Shown here piece by piece: positions 37,651 through 48,071 of a stretch of DNA of 64,000 nt. A model generated the notes under the pieces. The model was not told the origin of the DNA. It worked only from the letters and a program-made list of their open reading frames with translations, and made no database searches. The stretch's first letter is position 1, and each line of letters opens with the position of its first letter. Source of the DNA: Lethocerus indicus (lineage: Eukaryota; Arthropoda; Insecta; Hemiptera; Belostomatidae); NCBI GenBank assembly GCA_019843655.1, contig JACDQD010000005.1, forward strand, positions 27,910,954 through 27,974,953, read 5' to 3'. Made by a program: the position numbers and the translations under genes.

Positions 37651-40600
37651 AAGTGCGATTCGAATGCCTGAAATTTAAACTAAGAGCGAGCACGGTCGAG
37701 AAAAACTGAGGGCTGGCGTATAAATAGAGAGAGGAACTGGCAGGACGAATAATAGATAGGTTGATGACGAGGGAATAATTGAAAATTTGATTGACGGCCA
37801 GGGACCGGGCCAGTGACACCCCGTCCCGTAAATATTTATATATATTCTTCCACCGACGCGTCATGTATATTAGACGTAGACACTCGGTCCACACTTAATA
37901 ACTCGGACTGGAGATAAGTGCATATTAAAAATTCTATCTTTTTGATATCTATATTTTTTGAATAAAAAAAAATACTGTTTCAGTTATTTGCAGCCAGCAG
38001 ATGAGGTTTCATATTATCAGCACACTTAAGATTTTTCTGCCTCTGTTTCTGGTTTTAATATTTGAACCGAATGCGGTTCTTCAAAATCAAATTAGTAATT
38101 ACAATAAATGGAAAAGCGAAACCATATGTCCAAAGAAATGAAAATGGTAATTACCACACAATAGGAATTTCTACCAAATTCACCCCTTATACCGAAACTG
38201 TCAAAATATTTTACTTCCGCGACAGCTTCCGTGTGTATTGATATGAAATCTGTAGGGAAATATAAGGGGATACGACTGTGTACAAGGCGATGGTGTGAGA
38301 TATTAAGGACGAATGATGACGTCACAGTACAGTACGCCCTTCAAACCCCCCCCCAAAGCACACACCGGCGGAACAACTCGCGGGGCGGATTATTAATACA
38401 CTTATCGACTGTAAACCGGGGTGAGGAGGGCGTGCTAACCAGATTCGCGTGTTACTCCAATTGTTTGCAAAACTCCCCACCACATTTCCTCCTGTCTAAT
38501 CTAACCGGGTCATCTACCCTCCTACAACGCTCTTCCCCACTCCCCCTTCCAGTCGCAGACGCGGGCCAGTATTAAAATCTCGCTATAAACCCGATCTGTG
38601 CCGACGACGTTGCTGAGTGAACTAAACGAGTGCAAGATACGAAACTGAGTTGGAGTATACTCGGAGCGGTCGATTCGATCGTGGATCGAATCGGTCCGAT
38701 TTTATTTATGTCAAGGCTGCACCTCTCCGTTCCAAACCACTACGATAAATTATATAGAAATAAAATTATTCGGAGAAATAAAAATATTATGCGTCTGAAT
38801 TTATTGCAAGATGACAATGGCTAACAGATTCCTTCGACAGAATTCTTTCTCCTCCGTGTAGTGGAGGTGAAGTGCCGGCTGACCTACATCCGGTTGAACA
38901 TCACGCATCCCATCCGGTCCGCGTTGCAACAAACGAGGAGTGATAGGGCCGCATCCTGTGCCCATCTATATAATTATCTTCGGGCGTCTAACACGTCTGT
39001 CTGCTTCATTCTATTCTGACCCATTCCACCGTTCTACAGGGCCGGCCCACACTCTTTTCACGGACTCTCCTCCTCTTTCTATCTCGCCCTCTCTCTGTTT
39101 CTCCCTCTCCCCTCTCTCCTATCTCTCTCTCAGGCGGATTATTACCAGACTGCAGGCTAGAGATTCCGCTCTGCAGTGTGGTAGCGCGCCCCCGCTACGA
39201 GTTAACTTGGCGTGGGCGAGAATTAAGCAATCTTATTTGCCGAGATGCTGCAGAGACAATCCCAAGCGGGCTATGAACGGCTACCCGACCCTCCGGCCAT
39301 TGTTGTGTTTGCTTCACTTCTAAACGGCTAAGAACTCGACAAGCTTCTTAACATCGAGTCGTTAAAGCTAGCGTCGAGATAAGACACCCTATTATTCAAC
39401 GTAAAACAAATAATTCAATAATGAAATAAAGAATATTGATTTTTTCATCCTTTTCTAAACAAAACTCCCATAACGTACGTCATGTTTGGGTACTCATATA
39501 TTTATATGTATGTATTAATACAAAATACAGTGGTAAACGATCAGGAGAATATTAATTAAGTTACCGAACGTCAGCGAATGCATTTACTATACAATTTTAA
39601 TCACAACATTAGTCAGTTATAAGCTTCCCCATTATACTACCCACATTAATTCAATATTTTGAAACAACATTTAAAATTACCATTACTTGGATATGCAGAT
39701 ACAATTTCCCTACCCGAAAGAACACTTAATAATCCTAAAACTACGTAATTTAATGTAACCATACTTTCTCAAACGTCTAATTTTGACTATAAAATACACA
39801 ATAAACCATAGGAGAATATTCCCATTGTTCTTGTTGAGAGATACAAAACGTTACTTGCGTTTCTTACTAAAACATGTGTCTAACACGAGTTAAACCTGCC
39901 TGGTCATTTGTTTGTGCGATTCCACATACTGTAGGTGGGACAGGCAGCAGCCACGCGCCAGTGATGAATTCATGTTAACGGCTCGCGTTATTTAAAAGGT
40001 TTCTACCGATATAGCGCTCATGATAACCGGAGTATTGCGACCGCTCCAACTCGCTTTCGAAATAATCTTTCATCTTTATTGTTCGGCCCCGTCACACATT
40101 CGCACACTGCCGGCTCACAACCCACTGAACTCCGGTGGTCGATAGTTACAAAATAACTCGTTTATATGGTATAATAACTGTAATGAACAGCACACAACAA
40201 GCACGAACCGCCACCCGCATTATACACCCTCACTACGCTCCAGTAACTACTGAAGCGCAATTACATTCCCCCAGTGTGAAAATGTGAACGATTTCGTGGA
40301 CACACCGAAAGTATATTTAAGGACAGTTTTTTCTGTGGTAGAACTCTTTTTCTTGGTGCTTAATTCAGCTACTCTGACTTGAATAGAATCTCAATATGCC
40401 TATCCCCCAGTCTCAGAACATTAACACTATTCCGATGTTTAAAAGGAAGTATAGAATTATATTTACTTAGATTGCAGCTTATTCTTTCAAAATTCACTCA
40501 CGGATTACGTAATAAAACCTACCACTGTTATACATTTATAATCAACATTACTGAAATAAATCCCTGAAATTAAACTTTAAATCCAATACGAATACAAAAA

Positions 40601-41214
40601 CATAACATAAAAAAATGAATGTATAATTTACAACAGTGCGTAGAATGATAGCAAAATGATGAACTGAAAACCTCGACAGAACAAACTCGTATCCTCCACA
40701 CTCGGAACAACCCGGACGATAATATCTCTACGTGGCCGCAATTCGTTATAAGTTTCTCCCAATTTCTCTATTGGTCATAATTTATGTGCAGCGGACGGGG
40801 GTGAGAGCAGTGTAGCGGTAGAAGTGGTGGCAATGTTAGTCATGTGGGAGGCCGAGGGATGAACTATACGATGATTTATTTGGGCGCCAGAGCGCTGCCC
40901 GTTTCCCCAGTCCTCCGCCCTTTCTCCGCGCACCGCTCCCGCCGCCATTAATTAATTATTTACTTAGCGACGGACAAATTACACGAAATTGCGTTATTGA
41001 GGCTCCAGGTCTTTACGGAACATGAACATGTTACACTCATTTTGATGTAAACAAATCAAAATTTACAAATTTACACTATCGCAAAACCCGCGAAAACTAA
41101 AGAACAAACAGAACAAAGAAAATATGTTCAGTTAAATTATCGTACTAGTTCGATCGTTAAAATTGGACGGTGTCTAAGCGGGAAAGCTAGTTCAGGCGGG
41201 AAATGACAATATGG
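37651..41214. other. Mixed sequence, no gene seen
   Basis: Contains a GC-richer stretch 38330-38640, and a C/T-rich tract ending CTCTCTCAG at about 39065-39133 that would make a good plus-strand 3' splice site, though the sequence after it has no recognisable product. GC-rich again at 40780-40950, followed by AATTAATTATT homeodomain-type words. Confidence 0.35.
38671..38693. repeat. 10-bp hairpin with 3-nt loop
   Basis: CGATTCGATC-GTG-GATCGAATCG, perfect, in a CpG-containing unique segment following a GC-rich patch (38340-38640). Confidence 0.75.
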
Positions 41215-41325
41215 GTTGAGGATAGGAGGCGGAGTAAGTGATGCGATAATAGGGTGAGAGGAGGGACTAATAGGAAGTGGAGAAGGGGTAGGGGGAGGGG
41301 GAAGGGGCGAGGGCAAGTAAGGTAA
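41215..41325 (+). repeat. Polypurine G-rich tract
   Basis: G/A-rich; GGGGTAGGGGGAGGGGGAAGGGG within it (about 41284-41306) meets the G-quadruplex rule. Minus strand reads as a proline-rich artefact frame. Confidence 0.7.
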
Positions 41326-41567
41326 TGAGGAGCACTCAGGGGTGGCCCCTACATCACGGGCCACAAAATATCACCGCCAGGCCACCGGCCCAGCCACCAG
41401 ATAGTAACTAACTAACTAGTAGAGAGCGGGGCCGGCCCGGCTATCTATACAAAGCCGGTGCCCGGCGCTCTTGTAATGGAAGTAACAGTACAGTGCACTT
41501 AGCCCCCCTTCCCCTTAATGCCCCCACCCGCAACTACCTCTTCCTCATCTATTGTTTAGCCTTTTTC

Positions 41568-41780
41568 CTCTCTCTCTCTCTCTCTCCCTCCCTCTCTGGC
41601 TGCGGCCTACTAAGTCAAAAAGGGGGGAGCAGTGGTGCGGTTAAGGCGAAGGGTGAGGGGGGCGGCGGGGCCACGTGATTAACTAACACTATTTGTAATA
41701 GGGGATAAATGGGGCGCACCCTCTCCCCCTTCAGCCCGGTATTTTATCTTACTCTCGGAGTGGGGCTCTTTCAGTCCGGC
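41568..41780 (+). promoter_or_regulatory. Candidate plus-strand core promoter (GAGA, E-box, TATA, initiator)
   Basis: In order: a (CT)n tract 41568-41597 that would bind GAGA factor, a CACGTG E-box at 41672-41677, a TATA-like TATTTTATC beginning at 41740, and TTCAGTCC whose A is at 41773, matching the arthropod initiator TCAGTY. The TATA-to-initiator distance is about 33 bp, as required. No DPE is present. The surrounding DNA is GC-rich. A 53-codon small ORF starts 88 nt downstream (41861). Motif coincidence is possible. Confidence 0.33.
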
Positions 41781-41860
41781 TCGGCACAGATCACAGTGGG
41801 CGCTGAACTTTCTTCGCCCCTCGCCCAATTAACCCGGCCTTCCTGACCTCTTCTCCCCCG

Positions 41861-42022
41861 ATGCCCGAAACTACCCCAAAAAATAAGTCCCTTTCTATTA
41901 TTGGGATAATAAAATCTTACTTATCGTCGGCGATTTCACATTCAGTCCTTTGCTTAATTCTGAATAAGAGCAATTTAGTAGCCTTCCTTGCAGAAAACGT
42001 AATTGGGATATTGTTTCAGTAA
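41861..42022 (+). CDS. Hypothetical small ORF downstream of the candidate promoter
   Basis: ATG at 41861 opens 53 codons ending TAA at 42020. The peptide starts MPETTPKNKSLSIIGIIKSY and is mildly hydrophobic in the middle (SVLCLILNKSNLVAFLA). The only support is its position 88 nt after the TATA/initiator pair at 41740/41773. The start context is poor (C at -3). No family is recognised. A GT at 41999 (AAAAC|GTAATT) could be a weak donor. Most likely not coding. Confidence 0.12.
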   Translation: MPETTPKNKSLSIIGIIKSYLSSAISHSVLCLILNKSNLVAFLAENVIGILFQ

Positions 42023-42569
42023 ATCATCGGATTAACTGTTATATTGTACGAACAGCAATTACTAGGCCGGTGACATGGTAGTTCGCTAAAGTTGGGATGA
42101 AGGATAAAAACGCGCTAGATTCTCAAAAGTCAGTCCATTCATAATGAATCCTGATTGCAGTTAGTGACCTCTAGTTTAGAAAGATAAGATCAACCGATCG
42201 AAATATTGATTGACACTAATGAGTTTCACATTGGGCCAACTCAAGGATGGTAAAGAAAGTAAAGGATTCCGGGAATGGCAGAACAAGCTAGAGAAATTTT
42301 ACCGAGTACTGAGCCGGTAGACAATTGCGTTGTGAGTGCGAGTCAAAGCCAGTGTGCTGTGCCAGTAATGCGGAGGGTGAAATTTTGCGAATGTTTTGTG
42401 TATTAGCATATTTAAAACTTATTCAATAATTCATAATAATTAGTCCACATACAGAATTTTATAACACCGAATTCGTACTGCTCTTTATTATTATTAACAT
42501 ACTCCGGAACCAAGACACCTAGGATATGTTTACATTAACACCCGATTTCAAGAATTTAAAAGAGTGGAA

Positions 42570-42644
42570 TCACTTTTTATTTCTCCACTGGGTAGTACCG
42601 TAATGGTCGTTCTGATCGGAAAAGAAGTCGGAAATAAAAAGTGA
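42570..42644. repeat. 14-bp perfect inverted repeat pair
   Basis: TCACTTTTTATTTC (42570-42583) and its exact reverse complement (42631-42644) are 47 bp apart. No target duplication is evident; possibly a tiny foldback element. Confidence 0.7.
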
Positions 42645-42899
42645 CTGCAGCCGATAAAACGGAGGGGCTGAACAGATCAGCGCACTAGGAAGAAAAACGC
42701 GTCCGGTAATTATATTTTCACGAAATTAACGACAAAACGGCGTTACTTTAAGTGGTGCGGGAGGGCTCTCCTCGAGGGTTTACAACCCCGGAGAGGCGTA
42801 AAACCTCTTTCTCAAAGAGCCCGCCTCCCCCTCAAATGACACACATTATAGTCAAAGTTCAAATTACGCTTAGAAGTAAAACTCCTTTAATTTCGGCGT

Positions 42900-44200
42900 T
42901 AACGACCCCGCATTAACCCGGTCGCCCCTCGATTCCCTCCGACGTCCGTCGTATAATTCCATTAGCCGGTTCTAATTTAAAACAATACAATCTGAACTGG
43001 AACACTCCGCTTAAAAACCAGTCCTCTTTCGGATTATTTTTTCCCCCTCTTGGACGAGGAAAAAGAAGCGGGGGGGGGTTCACAGTAACGGTCGGAGGGC
43101 GAACGCATTTCGGGTAACGACGATACAATTCACCGCGGAGGGTTACAATTAAGGGCCAAACGGGAGAGACACTACAAACGGAATTTTTTTTATTAAACGA
43201 CACAAGACAAAACAGTACTGACTCGGCGCTACACGTTACTGCGGCGGCGCCGCAATCGTCCATCGGTTATCTAAAGCGCCGCCTCATTACAAAATGTAAA
43301 TCCGAAATGGATCGCGGTACGGCCTATAAAGTCAGGATATATTTCTATACAAGTCCCCCGCCCGACATGACAGTAAGCAGCTTTTATATGCGCACGGTGG
43401 TATAATTCCATCAAGACATCCGACATCGCTCGCATCCAGAGTTTCCGATTAAAAGTAATTCGAACAATACTTAATGCTCACTGATATGTTTCAAACCACA
43501 CCACACTATTCCCACGATCTCAGCATACCGACAGTTCACGAATTTATAAATCCCGGTTTCAGAAGTTCCATCCCATCTTAGTTTGCTCGTTCAATCATTC
43601 TGCTCTATTACGCATCTTTTATCCCCCCTCCCGCCACTTGGTGGCTTAAATACCACTGCACCAGAGAGAAATAAACACACCGCCATTGTACCCATAACTG
43701 TAAGGTTGATTGTACAATAAATAAAAGTGAAAAAGGTAGCATGAACTCAACATCCTGTAAACTCCTGGGACGTAAGCGGCGGTATATTTTTCTGTGCCTC
43801 TGGCAGTGGGTGCTTATTGCGCCCTGCTTAGCTCCGATATGACATATAATGCACAGACGGTGCACAGTGGCGAAAAATGCTCGCAATTTTAAACTAAATA
43901 TTCGGGCCTTCCGGTCGAGAGGCCGCGGCGGTCGTGGAACTATCGGGCGGATCTTACACCGGGGAATATGCCGGAAAATGCGGGCTTTGGAGTGGAAACA
44001 ACCGGTGGGGCGTTGGGCGCGAGTGGGGTCGCCGCCCCCCCTCGTTAATCGATTATTATTATCCAGCACAAATGTATTATATTTGCACGCGAGGCGGTGC
44101 CCGTTTTCAACCCCGATTAACCCATTATTATCGCACCGGACCCGGTACCTCTTCTATTCGTTAGCCCGCGACGGCCGAAGTATCCACCACCGCCGCACAT
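42900..44200. other. CpG-rich unique block without recognisable genes
   Basis: This is among the longest GC/CpG-rich intervals here. It holds some of the longest open frames of the window on both strands (116 codons at 42913-43263 minus, 153 codons at 43608-44069 minus, 117 codons at 43849-44202 plus). They overlap one another, show no domain, and are explained by the low density of stop codons in GC-rich DNA. It could be a regulatory island or a non-coding exon. Confidence 0.2.
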
Positions 44201-46135
44201 AATTATCATTAAATTACGTCAGTATATGTTCGTTCAATATCGCGTACGTTTCTAACAAGAGCGCATCAAAAAGCGACATAATAGGCATCACGTATTAAAT
44301 TGAAGTTATTGTTTAAATAAAACTGATGAACCGGTGAAGTGAATCTTATCGACCCCGATATTAACTACAGCCGTTTTTGAGGTGTTAAAATATATAAAAC
44401 TTCATTCGGTAAATTTTTAGAGTACCGCTCAATTGCGAAACAGACCCTCTTCGAAGATATGTTGGATAAGGATAAATAGTAAAACTGGTTATTACTAGTG
44501 AGACCGTATGGCTGGCGTTGTGAAGACTCCCGAGTTGATACTGCGTTAAGTCTATTTAATTAGCGAATCAGATAGGCGAAGAGAACAGTTCTTATCTCCA
44601 ATGTCTGTGTGTGCGGCTCGATAAAACGAGAAGTTTAATTTACTTGGGAGAGTCGACCGAGCCGGAGAGATTTCCCCGAAGTCAATGCTTACTTTTGACT
44701 CGGCATTTAGTTTTGACTTTAATAACGGCGACTTCACATAACATAACACAGGCAGATTCACAGATATTTGGGAAGGGACCAGAAGTCACTTGTTTAATGG
44801 GGCTTCAAACGGTCATACCAACCCCCTTGATACGTAGGTAATTTCAAACTTCAGGCAAAATAAATACTTACTACTCGCATTTGGAATACGTGCTAATGTA
44901 CGTATATATCAAAATATATTGAATGTACAGACCGTATATCTGTCACGATATTCCAATTAACTGAATAACTTATTAAAAATGATACTTTATTATATGGAAT
45001 CTGTAAACTATTCGTATTTATTTTGTTTGGCCCATTGCTTATATATATTGTAATTAGGCTACCTGGTATGTATTGGGGCCAACGGGGAACCTCCGTTCTC
45101 CCTGAATTAATCTTATTCTTCTTAACTTATTCTAAGTTTATTCAGAGGCACTCACTCTAACCCTTGAGTGGTGGGCCTGAGGTGGTTCATTGTACATTAT
45201 TTTGAAACTGATTTGGGTTATTTGAGGAAACATTATCGTGTTAAAATAATAAACAGTGGCCACAGTGACCGGCGGACTAGTGAATGACAATACTGCAGGG
45301 ATAAGAGTAGACCAGGTAGATACCTGGTTATGTTTAACTCTACTGTTACAAAGAAAGACAACATTTTTAAATCCAAAGTGCAAGAAACGAGAAAATGTCA
45401 ACAAAACATAAGGTCGGGAATCCTATTTAGTTCACACAGTAGCCAAGAGAGATCAAATTAAAAAACAGCGGACAAAAAGTCAAAGGGAGCGAAAATACTG
45501 ACACATTACAATAGAGAATTTATAATAGATAAGAGGAAAATTAAATTTGTTGAGTTAATTGACTGTAATTGATGTTTTGTTACGACTTGGAACAAAAACC
45601 TCCTTAATATACCAAAAAACAATACTGAGAAAACAACGTAATATTCCACCAGCGCCATTATTTTGATCTACAGGTCCCCTTGCAAAGGAGTACCTACTGT
45701 ATATTTATAATAGTATAATTAACCGACCCGAAATATTTGAATAGTGGTCAGGGTTGGCAGGGGGTTTATATTGGCGTGCACCGGCGAGGAACACGAGCTC
45801 TCGGTCTGACACGCTCGGGGATCGATGCCGCTCGACTTCTCAAAAACACTCTCGTCTATCACAACATCCCGCTCGAAACAACAACGCCGTTCCAAATCTC
45901 AAATCTCCGTTCGATAACCGCGTCCTGCTATAAAAAGAATTACCGCGGCCATGCTGTCCGCTTTTGTTTTGTCTCGCTCCTACAACTTTACAAGTAAAAA
46001 ACTGGCGAACGACATCCATCTTGTACATGGATGCGGGTAATGCAGGAATTAAACTAATAACATCTAAAAGCAGATAAGTACACCCATAATAGATTAGTGA
46101 ATTCTAAACAATTATATTTATTATTTAAGACAACT
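44201..46135. other. AT-rich unique sequence, no gene seen
   Basis: Only short frames. A CpG-richer piece at 45740-45990 has overlapping frames on both strands without features. Confidence 0.4.
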
Positions 46136-46150
46136 ACTCTCTTTATAACT
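46136..46150. repeat. Left target-site duplication of the foldback element
   Basis: ACTCTCTTTATAACT here and ACTCTCTTTATTACT at 46608-46622 match at 14 of 15 positions and bracket the element. The last three bases overlap the start of the left arm, so the precise boundary is ambiguous by a few bases. Confidence 0.55.
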
Positions 46151-46305
46151 GTAGGTTCGTGATGTTTCTGTCTCCTCTCGCTGGTTTGGTCTTTTGCTAG
46201 ACCGGTTTCGGCTGCTCGCTATCTTCAGTAGCGGTGTTAGTCACTGTTTGCACTTTGGATGTTTTTTGGGCATCCTCACTGCACTGTCACTTTCACATGT
46301 ACTGT
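46148..46305 (-). repeat. Left inverted arm of the foldback element
   Basis: This is the reverse complement of 46412-46569. Differences from the right arm are single-base changes near 46173, 46222 and three around 46241-46252. Shared blocks include TTTGGTCTTTTGCTAGACC and the run GGATGTTTTTTGGGCATCC, which is itself a 6-bp hairpin. Confidence 0.85.
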
Positions 46306-46411
46306 AAGGCGCTAATACTAAAATGTACGACAGACCTTTGTCGCGGGCTAGTATTTTGTGCGCCGTAATATTGAAACTAGTAGCGCATGAACTGAATACA
46401 CTACAACCATC

Positions 46412-46569
46412 ACAGTACATGTGAAAGTGACAGTGCAGTGAGGATGCCCAAAAAACATCCAAAGTTCTAACAGTAACTAACACCGCTACTGAAGATGGCG
46501 AGCAGCCGAAACCGGTCTAGCAAAAGACCAAACCAGCGAGAGGGGACAGAAACATCACGAACCTACAGT
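46412..46569 (+). repeat. Right inverted arm of the foldback element
   Basis: Reverse complement of 46148-46305. In this orientation it carries the hammerhead-like boxes (46489-46512) followed by AAGACCAAACCAGCGAGAGG, the segment best preserved in the two diverged copies elsewhere in the window. Confidence 0.85.
46489..46512 (+). ncRNA. Hammerhead-ribozyme-like core boxes in the foldback element
   Basis: The sequence has CTGAAGA (CUGANGA box), a short stem-loop GGC-GAGCA-GCC, then GAAAC (GAAA box): the order and spacing of a type I hammerhead core. Downstream GGTCT-AGCAAA-AGACC could form a stem III. CGCT before the first box can pair with AGCG after AGACC as a short stem I. What is missing is a clear UH cleavage triplet before the stem I 3' strand, so activity is doubtful. 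The left arm contains the same motif on the minus strand. Hammerheads are known in the terminal repeats of Penelope-like elements. Confidence 0.35.
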
Positions 46570-46607
46570 ATTCCAACCCCTCGCAGACCACAAAACAGGT
46601 ATATTAA

Positions 46608-46622
46608 ACTCTCTTTATTACT
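46608..46622. repeat. Right target-site duplication of the foldback element
   Basis: Second copy of the 15-bp direct repeat (one mismatch with 46136-46150), located after the 38-bp tail that follows the right arm. Confidence 0.55.
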
Positions 46623-48010
46623 ACTGCCTTAATTTAACCGACAAATCTATAAATATTATAAAGTAAGAATAACAAGGTACAACATGTGGAGAACAATTAA
46701 CGGGGATAATCGATGCAAAGGAATTACCTTCCCACTGGGATTTTATTGTGGTAAACAAGCAGGCGAGCAGGTATCTGGGGGTAGCTCGGTCGGAAGGGGG
46801 TGTCTCCTAATTGATTGCGATAGGCGGGGGAGGGAAGGAGAAGATATTAAACATTAAGGGGATGGGTAGGAGGTTCAGGGTAATTGAGGAAGAAATATGG
46901 CTTTGAGCGCGGCGGCGGCGGCGGCATGCTCACAAGAAGCGGGAGGAGGCGGGGGGAGGGGGCTAACTCGGTTACCCGATGACGTAATCTTGACTGAGGG
47001 GAGCGTCTACCAAGGAAAGGGTAACTAAGTAGAGGGAAGAGGGAGGCTGTGTTGTGTGGCGTGTATCACTCAAACAACACCGACACCGTTCCCGCGCTCA
47101 CCCACCATTACCTAGAACATATTGGACTACCCCCTACTCACTTATGTGCCGGCGCTAACCTCCGTCTCTTTCTTTCTCTCGCGGTTAATGCTTAATGAAG
47201 CGGTAGAGAAGCTTACAAGCTAACAAGATAACTGATTTTGAGGACACTATTAACAATCCGAATTTTGCCGAGAGTTCAGTAATTATCGATAGCATCGATT
47301 CAGTTCTATATCGATATTGGAGTACCCTCACGATAAGGCCGAAAACGACAAGAAATCATTTCATACTAGATAGGAAAATTTAATTATAAATTTAGGAGTC
47401 TGCGATCGTTTTCCTTTACATGAAGTTGATTAAAGGAGGAAATAACAACAATTTTACTACATATTCTCAACTCTTTTCTCAAGTATCCTAAAATGGTGGC
47501 GTAGTTTCCGGCATAGTTCAAATAACGGCCAAAACCGAGATATATATGTAATCATCAGTTAACTATAATAATATTCAGAGGGGAACTGAAAAAATTATTA
47601 AGACCAGAACCAGGAGCTGAATTCCGTGTAGGAAAGGTATTGTTTCCGTGCAGAAATCTTTTAACACCCCGACGGACGTAAGCCAACGAAGTTCATATAA
47701 TGTTAATAACAAAGCAACTGAGCTCTACATACATCACTTGTAGACAATAAGGGTCGACAGAAAGGGGAGGGTGGAGGAAACGAGCCCCGAAGTAGAAGTC
47801 AATCGAGTTTCGAAACTCTAAGCGAAGGAGGGGTAGCCGCCCTTTCTAATCTATTACACCCCTCAAGTAATTCCCATCTAGAAAGTTTTTATGGAAAATG
47901 GGTCCCTCTCCATTCTTGGGCGTCCCTAAGGCCAATCCTCTTCATACGCACGTTCACCGAACTGTTCAATTTTCAACTGGCCAATGAACATCAATTAGCG
48001 TATATTTTAA
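46623..48010. other. Unique sequence with a GC-rich patch, no gene seen
   Basis: GC/G-rich 46780-47060 around the (GGC)5 repeat, otherwise AT-rich. Confidence 0.4.
46911..46925. repeat. (GGC)5 trinucleotide repeat
   Basis: Five GGC units followed by ATGC, in a GC-rich patch (about 46905-47060) that also contains TGACGTAA and G-rich runs; the patch may be regulatory. Confidence 0.9.
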
Positions 48011-48071
48011 CTCTTGTAATTTTCTGTCCACTAGTCGATTTGGTCCTATGCTAGACTTTTTTCGTCAGTAG
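48011..48071 (-). mobile_element. Diverged partial copy of the foldback arm
   Basis: On the plus strand the blocks TTTCTGTC, TTTGGTC, GCTAGAC, TTCG and TCAGTAG occur in the same order as in the left arm of the foldback element, with one deletion that removes the stem II hairpin of the hammerhead-like motif. Flanks do not align, so it is a short, old fragment. Confidence 0.5.

Larger units (their letters stand above)
46151..46607. mobile_element. Foldback element, probable Penelope-like inverted terminal repeats
   Basis: Two arms, 46148-46305 and 46412-46569, are reverse complements of each other over 158 bp with only 5 mismatches and no gaps, separated by 106 bp of unrelated sequence. The outer ends read ACTGTAGG...CCTACAGT. 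A 38-bp tail (46570-46607) follows the right arm only. The whole unit is bracketed by a 15-bp direct repeat, so it looks like an insertion. No protein is encoded. The one-sided tail and longish target duplication argue for target-primed retroposition rather than a cut-and-paste MITE, and inverted terminal repeats with a hammerhead-like core are known from Penelope-like elements. The near identity of the arms suggests recent insertion or arm-to-arm conversion. The assignment to Penelope is inference; the foldback structure is directly visible. Confidence 0.75.

Noticed and set aside
37161..37894. 144- and 133-codon minus-strand frames
   Set aside because: Overlapping frames in GC-rich DNA; composition unlike a conserved protein and no motif recognised.
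43608..44202. 153-codon minus-strand and 117-codon plus-strand frames
   Set aside because: They overlap on opposite strands in CpG-rich DNA and neither shows a domain, signal or splice structure.
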